In this document: piece by piece, positions 14,515 to 21,837 of the stretch
Layout of the letters: every line of letters starts with the position of its first letter
Numbering within the stretch: the stretch's first letter is position 1
Source of the DNA: Bacteroidales bacterium
GTDB taxonomy: Bacteria > Bacteroidota > Bacteroidia > Bacteroidales > P3
Assembly (NCBI GenBank): GCA_017618625.1
Contig: JAFZTV010000092.1
Location: forward strand, 1-22,027
Reading direction: 5' to 3'
Length of the DNA stretch: 22,027 bases
The notes under the pieces: model-generated
The model's database searches: none
What the model was told of the DNA's origin: nothing
Seen by the model: only the letters and a program-made list of their open reading frames with translations
Translations under genes and position numbers: made by a program

Positions 14515-15708
14515 CTAGAAGAAACCGTCAAACATAACCTGCTCACCGTCCCACACGAATTTGTCGTTTACGCCCTTGCTGCTTATCTCAACAGTTGTCT
14601 TCTCAATCTCTGCATCTGCCATCTGCGAGGCTATGGTTCTCTTCCAAATCAGCTCATACAGTCTGCGCTGAGCCACGTCGGCGTTTATCGTCTGGTTTGC
14701 CAGGTTCGTCGGGCGTATGGCCTCGTGTGCCTCCTGTGCTCCTTTCGTTTTGGTGTGATAACGTCTGGTTTTCAGGTAGCGTTCGCCATAGAGGTTGCCA
14801 ATCTCGTCCGAAGCCATTTTCAGCGCCAGCTCCGACAGGTTGACCGAGTCAGTTCTCATATATGTGATGAATCCCGACTCATAGAGCTGCTGGGCAATCT
14901 GCATTGTTCTTGCCACCGAATAGCCGAGCTTGCGGCTGGCCTCCTGCTGCAATGTCGAGGTCGTGAACGGTGGGGCAGGGGATCGGTGGGCCGGCTTACG
15001 TTCCACGTCGGTTACCTCCCATGCTGCGGCTCCAATCTCCTTCAGCAGTTTTGTTGCTTCAGCCTCGCTGGCGATTTTCCTTCCGATTTCGGCTACAATC
15101 GAGCCGCCTTCCGGGTTGTGGAATTCTGCGGTTATCTTGAAATAGCTCTCACTTACAAACTTCTTGATTTCACGTTCACGCTCCACAATCAGCCTTACCG
15201 CCACGCTTTGCACACGTCCGGCCGAGAGTGCGGGTTTTATCTTGCTCCAAAGTATGGGGCTTATCTCGTAACCCACCAGTCTGTCCAGCACCCTGCGCGC
15301 CTGCTGGGCGTCAACCAGGTTCATGTCAATCTTTCTCGGATTCTCTATCGCGTGCTTTAATGCGTTTTCCGTAATCTCGTTGAATACAATTCGCTTTGTC
15401 TTCTCCTTGTCCAGATTCAGAGTTTCCTGTAGATGCCATGCAATGGCCTCTCCCTCGCGGTCTTCATCGGATGCGAGCCAAACCTGCTCGGCTTCCCCCA
15501 CGGCTTTCTGCAGCTCCGACACCAGTTTCCGTTTGTCGTCCGAAATCTGATACTCCGGCTCATAGTTGTTTTCCACGTCTATCGACATGTCGTTCTTCGA
15601 GAGGTCACGGATGTGTCCGTAACTCGATTTCACGGTATAGTCTTTACCGAGAAATTCTTCAATTTTTTTTGCCTTCGCAGGCGACTCTACTATTACGAGA
15701 TTTTTCAT
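14515..15708 (-). CDS. topA: DNA topoisomerase I, 5' part ending at an in-frame TAG
   Basis: This is the first 397 residues of topoisomerase I, which relaxes negative supercoils. The start is ATG 15708 (MKNLVIVESPAKAKKIEEFLG); an ATG 30 nt upstream adds a non-conserved extension. The Toprim metal site (E8; D81-E-D83 in SDEDREGE), the AGRVQSVAVRLIV helix and the catalytic Y283 (FITYMRTDS) are all intact. The protein ends at VMFDGFF-TAG, where relatives continue with a residue (usually lysine) and an acidic linker. The sequence after the TAG gives exactly that linker (AYSESSDDEDDN) in the same frame. Joined, the gene would be 13369-15708, 779 residues. This is a nonsense codon, not a frameshift. 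It may be a sequencing or assembly error, a recent mutation, or readthrough. Confidence 0.9.
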   Translation of the reverse strand: MKNLVIVESPAKAKKIEEFLGKDYTVKSSYGHIRDLSKNDMSIDVENNYEPEYQISDDKRKLVSELQKAVGEAEQVWLASDEDREGEAIAWHLQETLNLDKEKTKRIVFNEITENALKHAIENPRKIDMNLVDAQQARRVLDRLVGYEISPILWSKIKPALSAGRVQSVAVRLIVEREREIKKFVSESYFKITAEFHNPEGGSIVAEIGRKIASEAEATKLLKEIGAAAWEVTDVERKPAHRSPAPPFTTSTLQQEASRKLGYSVARTMQIAQQLYESGFITYMRTDSVNLSELALKMASDEIGNLYGERYLKTRRYHTKTKGAQEAHEAIRPTNLANQTINADVAQRRLYELIWKRTIASQMADAEIEKTTVEISSKGVNDKFVWDGEQVMFDGFF

Positions 15709-16026
15709 TATGTGTATATTTGTTTGTTTGATTTTCAAAACTCATTTTACCGACTCTCACATTCAATCACTAACACATTCACCCTCTCACTCGCGCAATC
15801 ATTATTATTATATATTATTTATTGTGTGTAACTTGTATGGTTTCTCACAGGATGCTCCATACTTCCTTGAATTCTGCAAATTAACACAAAAAAAATAAAT
15901 ATCATGCAAATGTCTCATTTTTTTTGATTTCCGAGGTGGTGAATAGCTGCAATCCCATATTCAGCGGAACACAATAAATATTCCCTTGTTGCGTATTTAA
16001 TTAGTTATCTAAACACATTTTGCATT
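15709..16026. other. Divergent intergenic region between topA and the S41 protease gene
   Basis: This 318-nt AT-rich stretch must hold the promoters of both flanking genes. The best topA candidate is TTAATTTG (minus, 15884-15877), one base off TAnnTTTG, with TTTG 22 bp upstream (15910-15907); this is weak. No good match is visible for the plus-strand gene. 15740-15790 contains low-complexity words (CACATTCA, CACTAACA, CACATTCA, CCCTCTCA) like those in the other gaps. I see no RNA gene or convincing ORF. Confidence 0.4.
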
Positions 16027-17628
16027 ATGTTCAAGCATTCTACAATTCTGTTCCTTGTCATTACTTTGTTGGTTTGCCAGCCAGCGTGGGCGCAGCGCAA
16101 GCATAAACGTGGCCGCTCTCTCGACACAACCGCCGTTGCCGAAGCCCGTGTCAAGGAAATATGGAACCTCATACAAGACCGTTATGTTGAGTCTCCCGAT
16201 ATGGACAGCCTTGCCACTCAGGCAATTGTGGCAATGCTTAAAACACTTGACCCACACAGCATCTATATCCCTGCCAAAGACGTGCAGAAAGCCAACGAGA
16301 ACCTGCAGGGTAATTTCGAGGGTGTCGGCATCTCCTTTCAGGTAGTTGACGACACTATCAATGTTGTCGAGGTGATTGCAGGCGGCCCCTCCTCCGGTGT
16401 CGGGATACTTCCTGGCGACAAGATAATCCGCATCGACGGCCTGCCTGCCACGGGCGACAGCGTAAACAACACATTTGTCTCCAACCATCTGAGGGGCCCG
16501 AAGGGAAGTTCGGTCAGCATCGCCGTGTTACGTGGACAGGCGGAAAAAGAATTCAAGGTCACCAGGGGAAAGGTGCCAATCCGTAGTGTCGACACTTGGT
16601 TCATGGCCAGCGACACCGTTGGTTATATTAAGCTTGAACGTTTCGCCAGAACCAGTGTTGACGAGGTCAGAGCTGCGCTTGACGACCTTCAGCGGCAGGG
16701 AATGAAATCCCTGATGCTCGACCTTCGCGGCAATAGCGGTGGTTTTCTCGACATAGCCACCTCCCTTGCCAACGAGTTCCTTTCCGCCCGCAAGCTCATA
16801 GTATATCAGGAAGGACGTCGTCAGCCGCGCCATTCTTATTCCACAAACTCTCACGGTCGTTTCCGTGATGGCCGCCTCGTGGTGCTCATCGACGAGAATT
16901 CCGCCTCCGCTTCCGAGATTGTTTCGGGTGCCATTCAGGATTGGGATCGCGGTACCATCGTTGGCCGCCGTTCCTTCGGCAAGGGCCTAGTACAGCGCAT
17001 GTTCTCTATGAAGGACGGTTCTCAGGTTCGTCTTACTACCGCTCGTTATTTTACCCCGTCAGGGCGTTGTATTCAGAAGCCTTACAAGGCTGGCTCCGAC
17101 GCCTACCGCAACGACATCTACGAGCGCTACAAGCATGGCGAGCTTCTTTCGCAGGATTCCATACATTTCCCTGATTCTCTGATGTTCAAGACCGCCTCTG
17201 GGCGAGTCGTTTACGGTGGCGGCGGCATTATGCCCGACGTCTTTGTTCCCATGGATACGACTAAGCTGTCGGAATACTATGTGACTCTCCGCAACAAGGG
17301 ACTTGTCAACGAGTTCCCGCTTCGTTGGGTCAACAGTCACCGCGAGCTTGAGGCTCTCGGTTTTGACCGTTTCATGCAGCTATACGATACATATTCCATT
17401 GATGAAGACTTTGCTGCCTTTGCAAAGGCGAAAGGTTATGCTGTGACCGACACTTCCGTTTCTGCCGATCTGCAGCGTCTGGCCACCACGCAGAACTACC
17501 AGCACCTGATTCTCAAGGCTCTAATCGCCAAGAATCTTTACGGCACGAAGTACTACTACAAAATAATGAAAGATATCGACCCTTGCTACAAAAAAGCTTT
17601 TGAAGTTGTGACCGCCAAGCAAGAATAG
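16027..17628 (+). CDS. S41-family carboxyl-terminal processing protease (CtpA/Prc-like)
   Basis: The product is 533 residues with a signal peptide (residues 1-23, ending AWAQ), so it is periplasmic. A PDZ domain (about residues 90-170: FEGVGISFQVVDDTINVVEVIAGGPSSGVGILPGDKIIRIDG) precedes the S41 domain. The catalytic dyad is visible as S304 in DENSASASEIVSGA and K329 in RRSFGKGLVQ, with the 25-residue spacing known from Prc. LDLRGNSGG is the usual conserved block. CTPs trim the C-termini of periplasmic proteins, sometimes cell-wall hydrolases or their regulators. About 130 residues follow the catalytic domain (from about 400 on), as is common in Bacteroidetes members. It is the only protein gene on the plus strand. 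The stop is TAG, and a terminator lies at 17697-17735. Confidence 0.95.
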   Translation: MFKHSTILFLVITLLVCQPAWAQRKHKRGRSLDTTAVAEARVKEIWNLIQDRYVESPDMDSLATQAIVAMLKTLDPHSIYIPAKDVQKANENLQGNFEGVGISFQVVDDTINVVEVIAGGPSSGVGILPGDKIIRIDGLPATGDSVNNTFVSNHLRGPKGSSVSIAVLRGQAEKEFKVTRGKVPIRSVDTWFMASDTVGYIKLERFARTSVDEVRAALDDLQRQGMKSLMLDLRGNSGGFLDIATSLANEFLSARKLIVYQEGRRQPRHSYSTNSHGRFRDGRLVVLIDENSASASEIVSGAIQDWDRGTIVGRRSFGKGLVQRMFSMKDGSQVRLTTARYFTPSGRCIQKPYKAGSDAYRNDIYERYKHGELLSQDSIHFPDSLMFKTASGRVVYGGGGIMPDVFVPMDTTKLSEYYVTLRNKGLVNEFPLRWVNSHRELEALGFDRFMQLYDTYSIDEDFAAFAKAKGYAVTDTSVSADLQRLATTQNYQHLILKALIAKNLYGTKYYYKIMKDIDPCYKKAFEVVTAKQE

Positions 17629-17696
17629 GCATTGTAACACGGGTGTACGATAAAATATATTGTAAGTACAATTTGTTGATACAAAGAGTTGTAGCT

Positions 17697-17735
17697 GGGT
17701 GTTTAGAAAAAAAACACGTAAAACACCCTCTTATT
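17697..17735 (+). terminator. Intrinsic terminator after the S41 protease gene
   Basis: GGGTGTTT (17697-17704) pairs perfectly with AAACACCC (17721-17728) over a 16-nt A-rich loop and is followed by the T-rich TCTTATT. It lies about 70 nt after the stop. The T-run is imperfect. Confidence 0.6.
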
Positions 17736-17748
17736 AAAAAAATGTTTC

Positions 17749-17756
17749 TATCTTTG
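17749..17756 (+). promoter_or_regulatory. -7 element of the tRNA-Glu promoter
   Basis: TATCTTTG is an exact TAnnTTTG element. Transcription would start about 17762, leaving a leader near 22 nt before the tRNA. A matching TTTG about 19 bp upstream is not present. Confidence 0.65.
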
Positions 17757-17783
17757 CACCCGCAAAAACGGCTAACGCCACCT

Positions 17784-17857
17784 GCCGCATTCGTCTAGTG
17801 GTCCAGGACAACTGCCTCTCACGCAGTAGATCGCCGGTTCGACTCCGGCATGCGGTA
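17784..17857 (+). tRNA. tRNA-Glu (anticodon CTC)
   Basis: This is a full cloverleaf of 74 nt. The acceptor stem is GCCGCAT (17784-17790) with ATGCGGT (17850-17856), including one G-U pair. The D-arm reads TCGTCTAG then GGTCCAGGAC, as in tRNA-Glu of other bacteria. The anticodon stem ACTGC/GCAGT holds the loop CTCTCAC with anticodon CTC, reading GAG. The T-stem GCCGG/CCGGC holds TTCGACT. The discriminator is A17857. The 3' CCA is not encoded and must be added after transcription; the CCA-adding enzyme gene lies just downstream on the other strand. Confidence 0.96.
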
Positions 17858-17866
17858 CAAAAAGAA

Positions 17867-17895
17867 AATCCGACCTATCAAGGCCGGATTTTTGT
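17867..17895 (+). terminator. Terminator after tRNA-Glu
   Basis: AATCCG (17867-17872) and CCT (17874-17876) pair with AGG (17881-17883) and CGGATT (17885-17890) across one mismatch and a 4-nt ATCA loop, followed by a T-run. It lies between the tRNA and the convergent CCA-adding enzyme gene, so it may act in both directions. Confidence 0.75.
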
Positions 17896-17928
17896 TTATA
17901 CCAATATTGACATATAATCGCCTTATGA

Positions 17929-19344
17929 CTACTGCTCGCTAACAGGCGTCAGCCCTATCTCGGAAGCAATCTCGTACATCATCTTCAGTGCAGCCTCGCG
18001 GTCGTTGGGTATCTTGCCGTCCAGGATGGCGTCTTTGATGCGGTCTTTGATTATTCCTATCTCGTGGCAGGGCGGGATTCCGAATATGTGCATTATCTCT
18101 TCGCCTCCCACAGGTGGTTGGAAGTTGCGTATGCGGTCTTTTTCTTCCAGCTCCACCAGCTTGCGGCGCACGGTGGCAAAGTTGTCCATAAACCGTTTCA
18201 CCTTTACCTCGTTCTTCGAAGTGATGTCGGCCTCGCATAGCGTCATAAGTTCGTCTATGTCGTCGCCTGCTTCAAAGAGCAATCGTCTCACCGCCGAGTC
18301 GGTCACGATGTCCTCCGACAGTATGATGGGGCGCATGTGCAACATGACGAGCTTCTCGACATAGCGTTCCTTGCCGTTGAGAGGCAGGTGTAGGCTTTTG
18401 AAAATCCGTTTTACCATGTGGCTGCCCTTGGCTTCGTGGCCGTGGAACGTCCAGCCGATACGCTCGTCGTAGCGTTTAGTGTAGGGTTTGCCGATGTCGT
18501 GCAGCAGTGCCGCCCAACGCAGCCAAAGGTTGTCGCTTTTTTCGGCCACATGGTCCAGCACCTCCATGGTGTGGTAGAAGTTGTCCTTGTGACCTCTTCC
18601 GCTAACCGTTTCTATTCCTTTGAGTTTCGACAGCTCTGGAAATATCAGTTTCAGAAGCCCGGATAATTCAAGCAGTTTGAATCCCACCGATGGGCGGGGC
18701 GACATGATTATCTTGTTCAGCTCGGTGGCGATACGCTCCTTCGACACAATCTCTATCCTCTCTTTGTTCCGTCCGATGGCTTCGAAGGTCTTGTCCTCTA
18801 TTCGGAAACCGAGTTGCGAGGCGAACCGAATGGCACGCATCATGCGCAGCGGGTCATCGCTGAAAGTGATGTCAGGGTCGAGCGGTGTTCGCAGAAGCCC
18901 TTCGTTGAGGTCGCGTATTCCTCCGAATGGGTCGAGCAGTTCGCCGTAGCTTTCTTCGTTGAGTGAGAACGCCATCGCGTTGATGGTGAAGTCGCGCCGT
19001 TTCTGGTCGTCTTCCAGGGTGCCATCCTCCACTATCGGTTTTCGGCTTTCTCTCCTGTACGATTCCTTCCTTGCCCCGACAAATTCAATCTGCCAGTCAA
19101 TTCCGTCAAGTTTGTAGCCGAAGGCTGCCGTACCGAAGTTCTGATACACAGATACCTTTGTGGCTCCAGCCGCTTTTGCGCTGGCTTTGGCCAGTTCTAT
19201 GCCGCTGCCAACACACACCACGTCGATGTCGGTGCAGGGCCGCTGCAGGAAGTAATCCCTTACGACTCCTCCTACGGCATAGGCCTTCACTCCCATCCGG
19301 TCGGCTTCATTGCCGATAATCTTATATATGGGGTTTTCGAGCAA
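17929..19344 (-). CDS. CCA tRNA nucleotidyltransferase with HD domain
   Basis: The product is 471 residues. The class II nucleotidyltransferase head is clear: AVGGVVRDYFL (GG at 25-26), TDIDVV with catalytic D39 and D41, and RRDFTINAMA near residue 117. The DPLRMMRAIRFASQLGF block follows near 165, and then a C-terminal HD phosphohydrolase domain (LLHDIGKP, H282-D283). This layout is that of bacterial CCA-adding enzymes with HD; poly(A) polymerase is the alternative but is less likely outside Proteobacteria. It would add or repair the CCA end of tRNAs, fitting the neighbouring tRNA-Glu that lacks an encoded CCA. The stop is TAG. No consensus promoter is visible in the 55 nt upstream. Confidence 0.92.
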   Translation of the reverse strand: MLENPIYKIIGNEADRMGVKAYAVGGVVRDYFLQRPCTDIDVVCVGSGIELAKASAKAAGATKVSVYQNFGTAAFGYKLDGIDWQIEFVGARKESYRRESRKPIVEDGTLEDDQKRRDFTINAMAFSLNEESYGELLDPFGGIRDLNEGLLRTPLDPDITFSDDPLRMMRAIRFASQLGFRIEDKTFEAIGRNKERIEIVSKERIATELNKIIMSPRPSVGFKLLELSGLLKLIFPELSKLKGIETVSGRGHKDNFYHTMEVLDHVAEKSDNLWLRWAALLHDIGKPYTKRYDERIGWTFHGHEAKGSHMVKRIFKSLHLPLNGKERYVEKLVMLHMRPIILSEDIVTDSAVRRLLFEAGDDIDELMTLCEADITSKNEVKVKRFMDNFATVRRKLVELEEKDRIRNFQPPVGGEEIMHIFGIPPCHEIGIIKDRIKDAILDGKIPNDREAALKMMYEIASEIGLTPVSEQ

Positions 19345-19399
19345 GTTGTGACCTGTAATCTGAATTGTCGAACAATAGCTGACTAACCACTAAATCTGA

Positions 19400-20107
19400 T
19401 TAGAATTTCTGCCTGTGGGCAATGTTGCCCTCCTCGTCGTAGAACTCCCATTCGCCACAGCGGCGTCCGTTCTCGTACAGCCCTTGGTAGTAAGGTATGC
19501 CGTTGTCACGATACACGGTGTATTTGCCGTTTTCCTTTCCGGCCACAAAGGTTCCTTCTGTCTGCAACATTCCGTTGGGATGGTAGAACAGCCATCTGCC
19601 GTCTCGTTTGCCGTCGATGGTCTTGCCTGACGAGCGTAATGCGCAGTTGCTGTAGAACTGGTATATGTATTGCGTTGTGCCTTGATGGAATATTACCGTG
19701 GCTGGAGTTCCCAACTCGCTCCATTCTGCAATTTGGAGAGAGTCGTAGTCGCCTTGCAGATAACTCTTTCCTTCGCGGTCGAGCATTGTCCAGTCACTAC
19801 CTTTTTCATGGTTGGAGTTATAGTTGCCGCTCACAAACAGCTCGCCTGTGGGGTAGTAATATTTCCACACTCCGTCGGGCGTCTCGTCTTTGCCGCTGAA
19901 GTGTTTTTCGTACTGCATCTGTCCGTTGCTGTAGTACATCCGTTCTCCTATCTTTACCGCTTTGGCATCTTTGCCTTTCATGACATATACCAGTTGGTTG
20001 CTTCCGTCGGGATATGTGGATATAACTTTCTCGTATTCCGAGTTGTCGCTACACGCCGTCATAAGCGCTACAATGGCGACCGCAAGTAGGAAATTAATCT
20101 TTTTCAT
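19400..20107 (-). CDS. MORN/YwqK-type repeat lipoprotein
   Basis: The product is 235 residues. The lipoprotein signal (MKKINFLLAVAIVALMTAC) ends in the lipobox LMTAC, so C19 would be lipidated. The rest is a series of about six to seven MORN-like repeats with the pattern G-x-W-x-x-Y/F-x-x-x-G: GVWKYYYPTGE, GRWLFYHPNGM, GKYTVYRDNGI, GEWEFYDEEGN. In bacteria these beta-hairpin repeats are found in many exported proteins; the name YwqK-family antitoxin should not be read as a function. It resembles the N-terminal half of the protein at 505-1542 but lacks its C-terminal domain. It sits 39 nt after the DUF2490 gene on the same strand. Its function is unknown. Confidence 0.85.
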   Translation of the reverse strand: MKKINFLLAVAIVALMTACSDNSEYEKVISTYPDGSNQLVYVMKGKDAKAVKIGERMYYSNGQMQYEKHFSGKDETPDGVWKYYYPTGELFVSGNYNSNHEKGSDWTMLDREGKSYLQGDYDSLQIAEWSELGTPATVIFHQGTTQYIYQFYSNCALRSSGKTIDGKRDGRWLFYHPNGMLQTEGTFVAGKENGKYTVYRDNGIPYYQGLYENGRRCGEWEFYDEEGNIAHRQKF

Positions 20108-20120
20108 TTGTCACGATTTG

Positions 20121-20150
20121 TTAATTCTGTTTTATATAACGCAGAATTAA
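20121..20150. repeat. 9-bp inverted repeat over the DUF2490 gene stop
   Basis: TTAATTCTG (20121-20129) and CAGAATTAA (20142-20150) are a perfect inverted repeat with a 12-nt loop. One arm contains the TAA stop of the DUF2490 gene. It is AT-rich without a T-run: it could protect or end the upstream mRNA, or do nothing. Confidence 0.5.
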
Positions 20151-20842
20151 TCAAATTCGTATGAGAACCCTAACGCGAAGAACCTGTCGGGGTTCTTGAC
20201 CAGTACCTCGGTTGCGGCTTTCAGGTGGACGCTCACGGTGTTGTGGCGGTCGATCTGGTACGATGCCGTAGCGACAGTTCGGAACTCGTCCACAATCTTT
20301 CGCGACGGGTGGTTGAGCCTCTGGAAGCACTCCTCGGTGAGCGAAAGCTTCCAAGGTTTGTCGGGGAATGTGTAGCTCACACCTATGCGGTGGCGGAGAT
20401 ACATCTGCGGGTTGTATTTGTAGTCGCCGATGCGCTCGTTGCGGAAAGTCGTCTGGTATCGCAGGCGGTAACTTATAGCCCAGTCGCCGAACTTCTTGGA
20501 GAGCGAAAGGTTGAGGTTGAGACGATGCTGGTCCTCGTAGTAGTGCTTCGAGTTGTAGCGGTAGATGAAGGCGTAGCTGGCGCCGAGCTTGAGTTTCAAT
20601 CCATAAGGCTTCAGTTGACGGCGGAAAAGTGACTGCGACAAGCCCAGCGTCGTCTCCGTTTTGGTAAACCGAGTGCTCATCTGCTTGAATCGCAGCTCTT
20701 CTCCGATGGAGATTTCGGTGCCTTTGACTATGGCTTTTGTGTATTGAGCCTCCCACTCGGTACCGAAGTCATAGTTCTGAGCCTCCAGAAAACCTCCCGG
20801 AAGCAAAACGACAAGCAATATTACCAAGCGTAAGCGACTCAT
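20147..20842 (-). CDS. DUF2490-family outer-membrane protein
   Basis: The product is 231 residues. A signal peptide (MSRLRLVILLVVLLPGGFLEAQ) is followed by regularly alternating amphipathic strands: ISIGEELRFKQMS, LKLGASYAFIYRYN, HRLNLNLSLSKKFGDWAISYRLRYQTTF, LRHRIGVSYTFP, ending in FALGFSYEFD with the aromatic-rich end typical of barrels. Strands such as WAISYRLRYQ and the final YEFD match the DUF2490 family of Bacteroidetes, whose function is unknown. The DUF4956 gene lies 66 nt upstream on the same strand, so the two may be co-expressed. The stop is TAA, inside an inverted repeat. Confidence 0.82.
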   Translation of the reverse strand: MSRLRLVILLVVLLPGGFLEAQNYDFGTEWEAQYTKAIVKGTEISIGEELRFKQMSTRFTKTETTLGLSQSLFRRQLKPYGLKLKLGASYAFIYRYNSKHYYEDQHRLNLNLSLSKKFGDWAISYRLRYQTTFRNERIGDYKYNPQMYLRHRIGVSYTFPDKPWKLSLTEECFQRLNHPSRKIVDEFRTVATASYQIDRHNTVSVHLKAATEVLVKNPDRFFALGFSYEFD

Positions 20843-20852
20843 TAGTGGTCGG

Positions 20853-20873
20853 TAGTCAGTGGTTAGTGGTTAG
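20853..20873. repeat. 7-bp quasi-tandem units upstream of the DUF2490 gene
   Basis: TAGTCAG, TGGTTAG and TGGTTAG follow one another without gaps, preceded by TAGTGGTCGG (20843-20852). A related word lies in opposite orientation at 19377-19392, upstream of the CCA-adding enzyme gene. Confidence 0.5.
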
Positions 20874-20908
20874 ACCAATGAATTTGTTAACTGCTGACTG
20901 CTAATTTC

Positions 20909-21718
20909 TCACACTGTTCCCTTGTACTTCGTAACCATATCGATGCTGTTGCCTTGACCGTCGGCGGGATGGTAGAATACCTTCACGTAGGCGGTGTCTT
21001 TGAGGAAGTTGATATATCCTACTTCGGCTTTCACGATGTCCAAGCCCGTGCGTTCACGCAGGTCGGCAAGCATCTCCTCGTAGCGGTCGGGCTTTATGAG
21101 GTCTATCTTCTCATATAGTATCATCTTGGTTGCCTGTGTGTTGCCGCGTTTTTTTCCGATGCCCGATTCCATGATCCAGGTCATAAGCACCACGAGCACG
21201 TTTGTGGAAATCAGCGCCACATAGCTGCTGGCCGCCATTCCGAAACCATTGATGATAGAGATGCCGATGATGACGAATAGATAGGTCATCTCGCGGATGG
21301 GCACAGCGTCAGTGCGGTAGCGCAGCAACCCGAAGATGGCGAACAAGCCAAGTCCGAAACCAATCTCGATGGAGAGGTTTTTGAGCATGAAGAGCAGCGC
21401 AAATATAGTGACGCTGAACAGCATGTAGGTGAAATAGTAGTCTTTGCGGCGGCTTTTCTTGTAGTAGAAGAAATGCACTATTATCCAGCACACCAGCACG
21501 TTGAAGGCGAACAAGGCCAACAGGTGAATCAATCCGGGACCGTCAAACACGGGTATGCCTAGAAAGTCCATTACGGGCTGCTCTTCGCCGAATTGGCTGC
21601 TTATTATTGTGTCCGTGGCGTGCGATGCCTGAGTGCTGAGAGTCTCGTCCAGCAGGTCCTGTCCCATCGGTGTGGTGTCCGCCAACGGCGTCCCCATGTA
21701 AGCTTGTAAGAGTTTCAT
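20909..21718 (-). CDS. DUF4956 membrane protein, associated with VTC-domain gene
   Basis: The product is 269 residues. An N-terminal soluble stretch of about 60 residues is followed by four to five membrane helices (about 62-82, 94-112, 116-132, 144-165 and 167-185), with the motif GLGLFAIFGLLRYRTDAVPIREMTYLFVIIGISIINGFG that marks DUF4956. A cytoplasmic C-terminal domain follows (LYEKIDLIKPDRYEEMLADLRERTGLDIVK), resembling a ferredoxin-like fold. In many bacteria this family lies next to a VTC (polyphosphate polymerase-like) gene, as it does here, 119 nt upstream. The role is not established; a joint function with VTC at the inner membrane is inferred. The leader holds six 8-bp repeats. The stop is TGA. 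Confidence 0.85.
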   Translation of the reverse strand: MKLLQAYMGTPLADTTPMGQDLLDETLSTQASHATDTIISSQFGEEQPVMDFLGIPVFDGPGLIHLLALFAFNVLVCWIIVHFFYYKKSRRKDYYFTYMLFSVTIFALLFMLKNLSIEIGFGLGLFAIFGLLRYRTDAVPIREMTYLFVIIGISIINGFGMAASSYVALISTNVLVVLMTWIMESGIGKKRGNTQATKMILYEKIDLIKPDRYEEMLADLRERTGLDIVKAEVGYINFLKDTAYVKVFYHPADGQGNSIDMVTKYKGTV

Positions 21719-21746
21719 GATTTATTTGAATGTTGAATTGTTTTAT

Positions 21747-21794
21747 GTTGATAGGTTGATAAGTTTATATGTTTATATGTTGATATGTTGATAT
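21747..21794. repeat. Six 8-bp tandem units upstream of the DUF4956 gene
   Basis: Six gapless 8-bp units occupy exactly 48 bp: GTTGATAG, GTTGATAA, GTTTATAT twice, then GTTGATAT twice. The array lies 28 nt upstream of the DUF4956 start. It is flanked on the VTC side by 21818-21852, which holds AAACTAAAAAC twice and TAATAAC twice. Confidence 0.85.
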
Positions 21795-21837
21795 GTTCCA
21801 GGAAACCACCTGCTCAAAACTAAAAACAAACTAAAAA

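Noticed and set aside
14515..14517. General recoding of TAG to an amino acid
   Set aside because: TAG is the natural end of at least five other genes in the window at places where the protein family ends.
14515..14517. Frameshift or insertion splitting topA
   Set aside because: Both halves lie in the same frame and join without missing or extra residues; only the single codon is wrong.
20121..20150. Strong intrinsic terminator after the DUF2490 gene
   Set aside because: The inverted repeat is AT-rich and has no following T-run on either strand, so I list it only as an inverted repeat.
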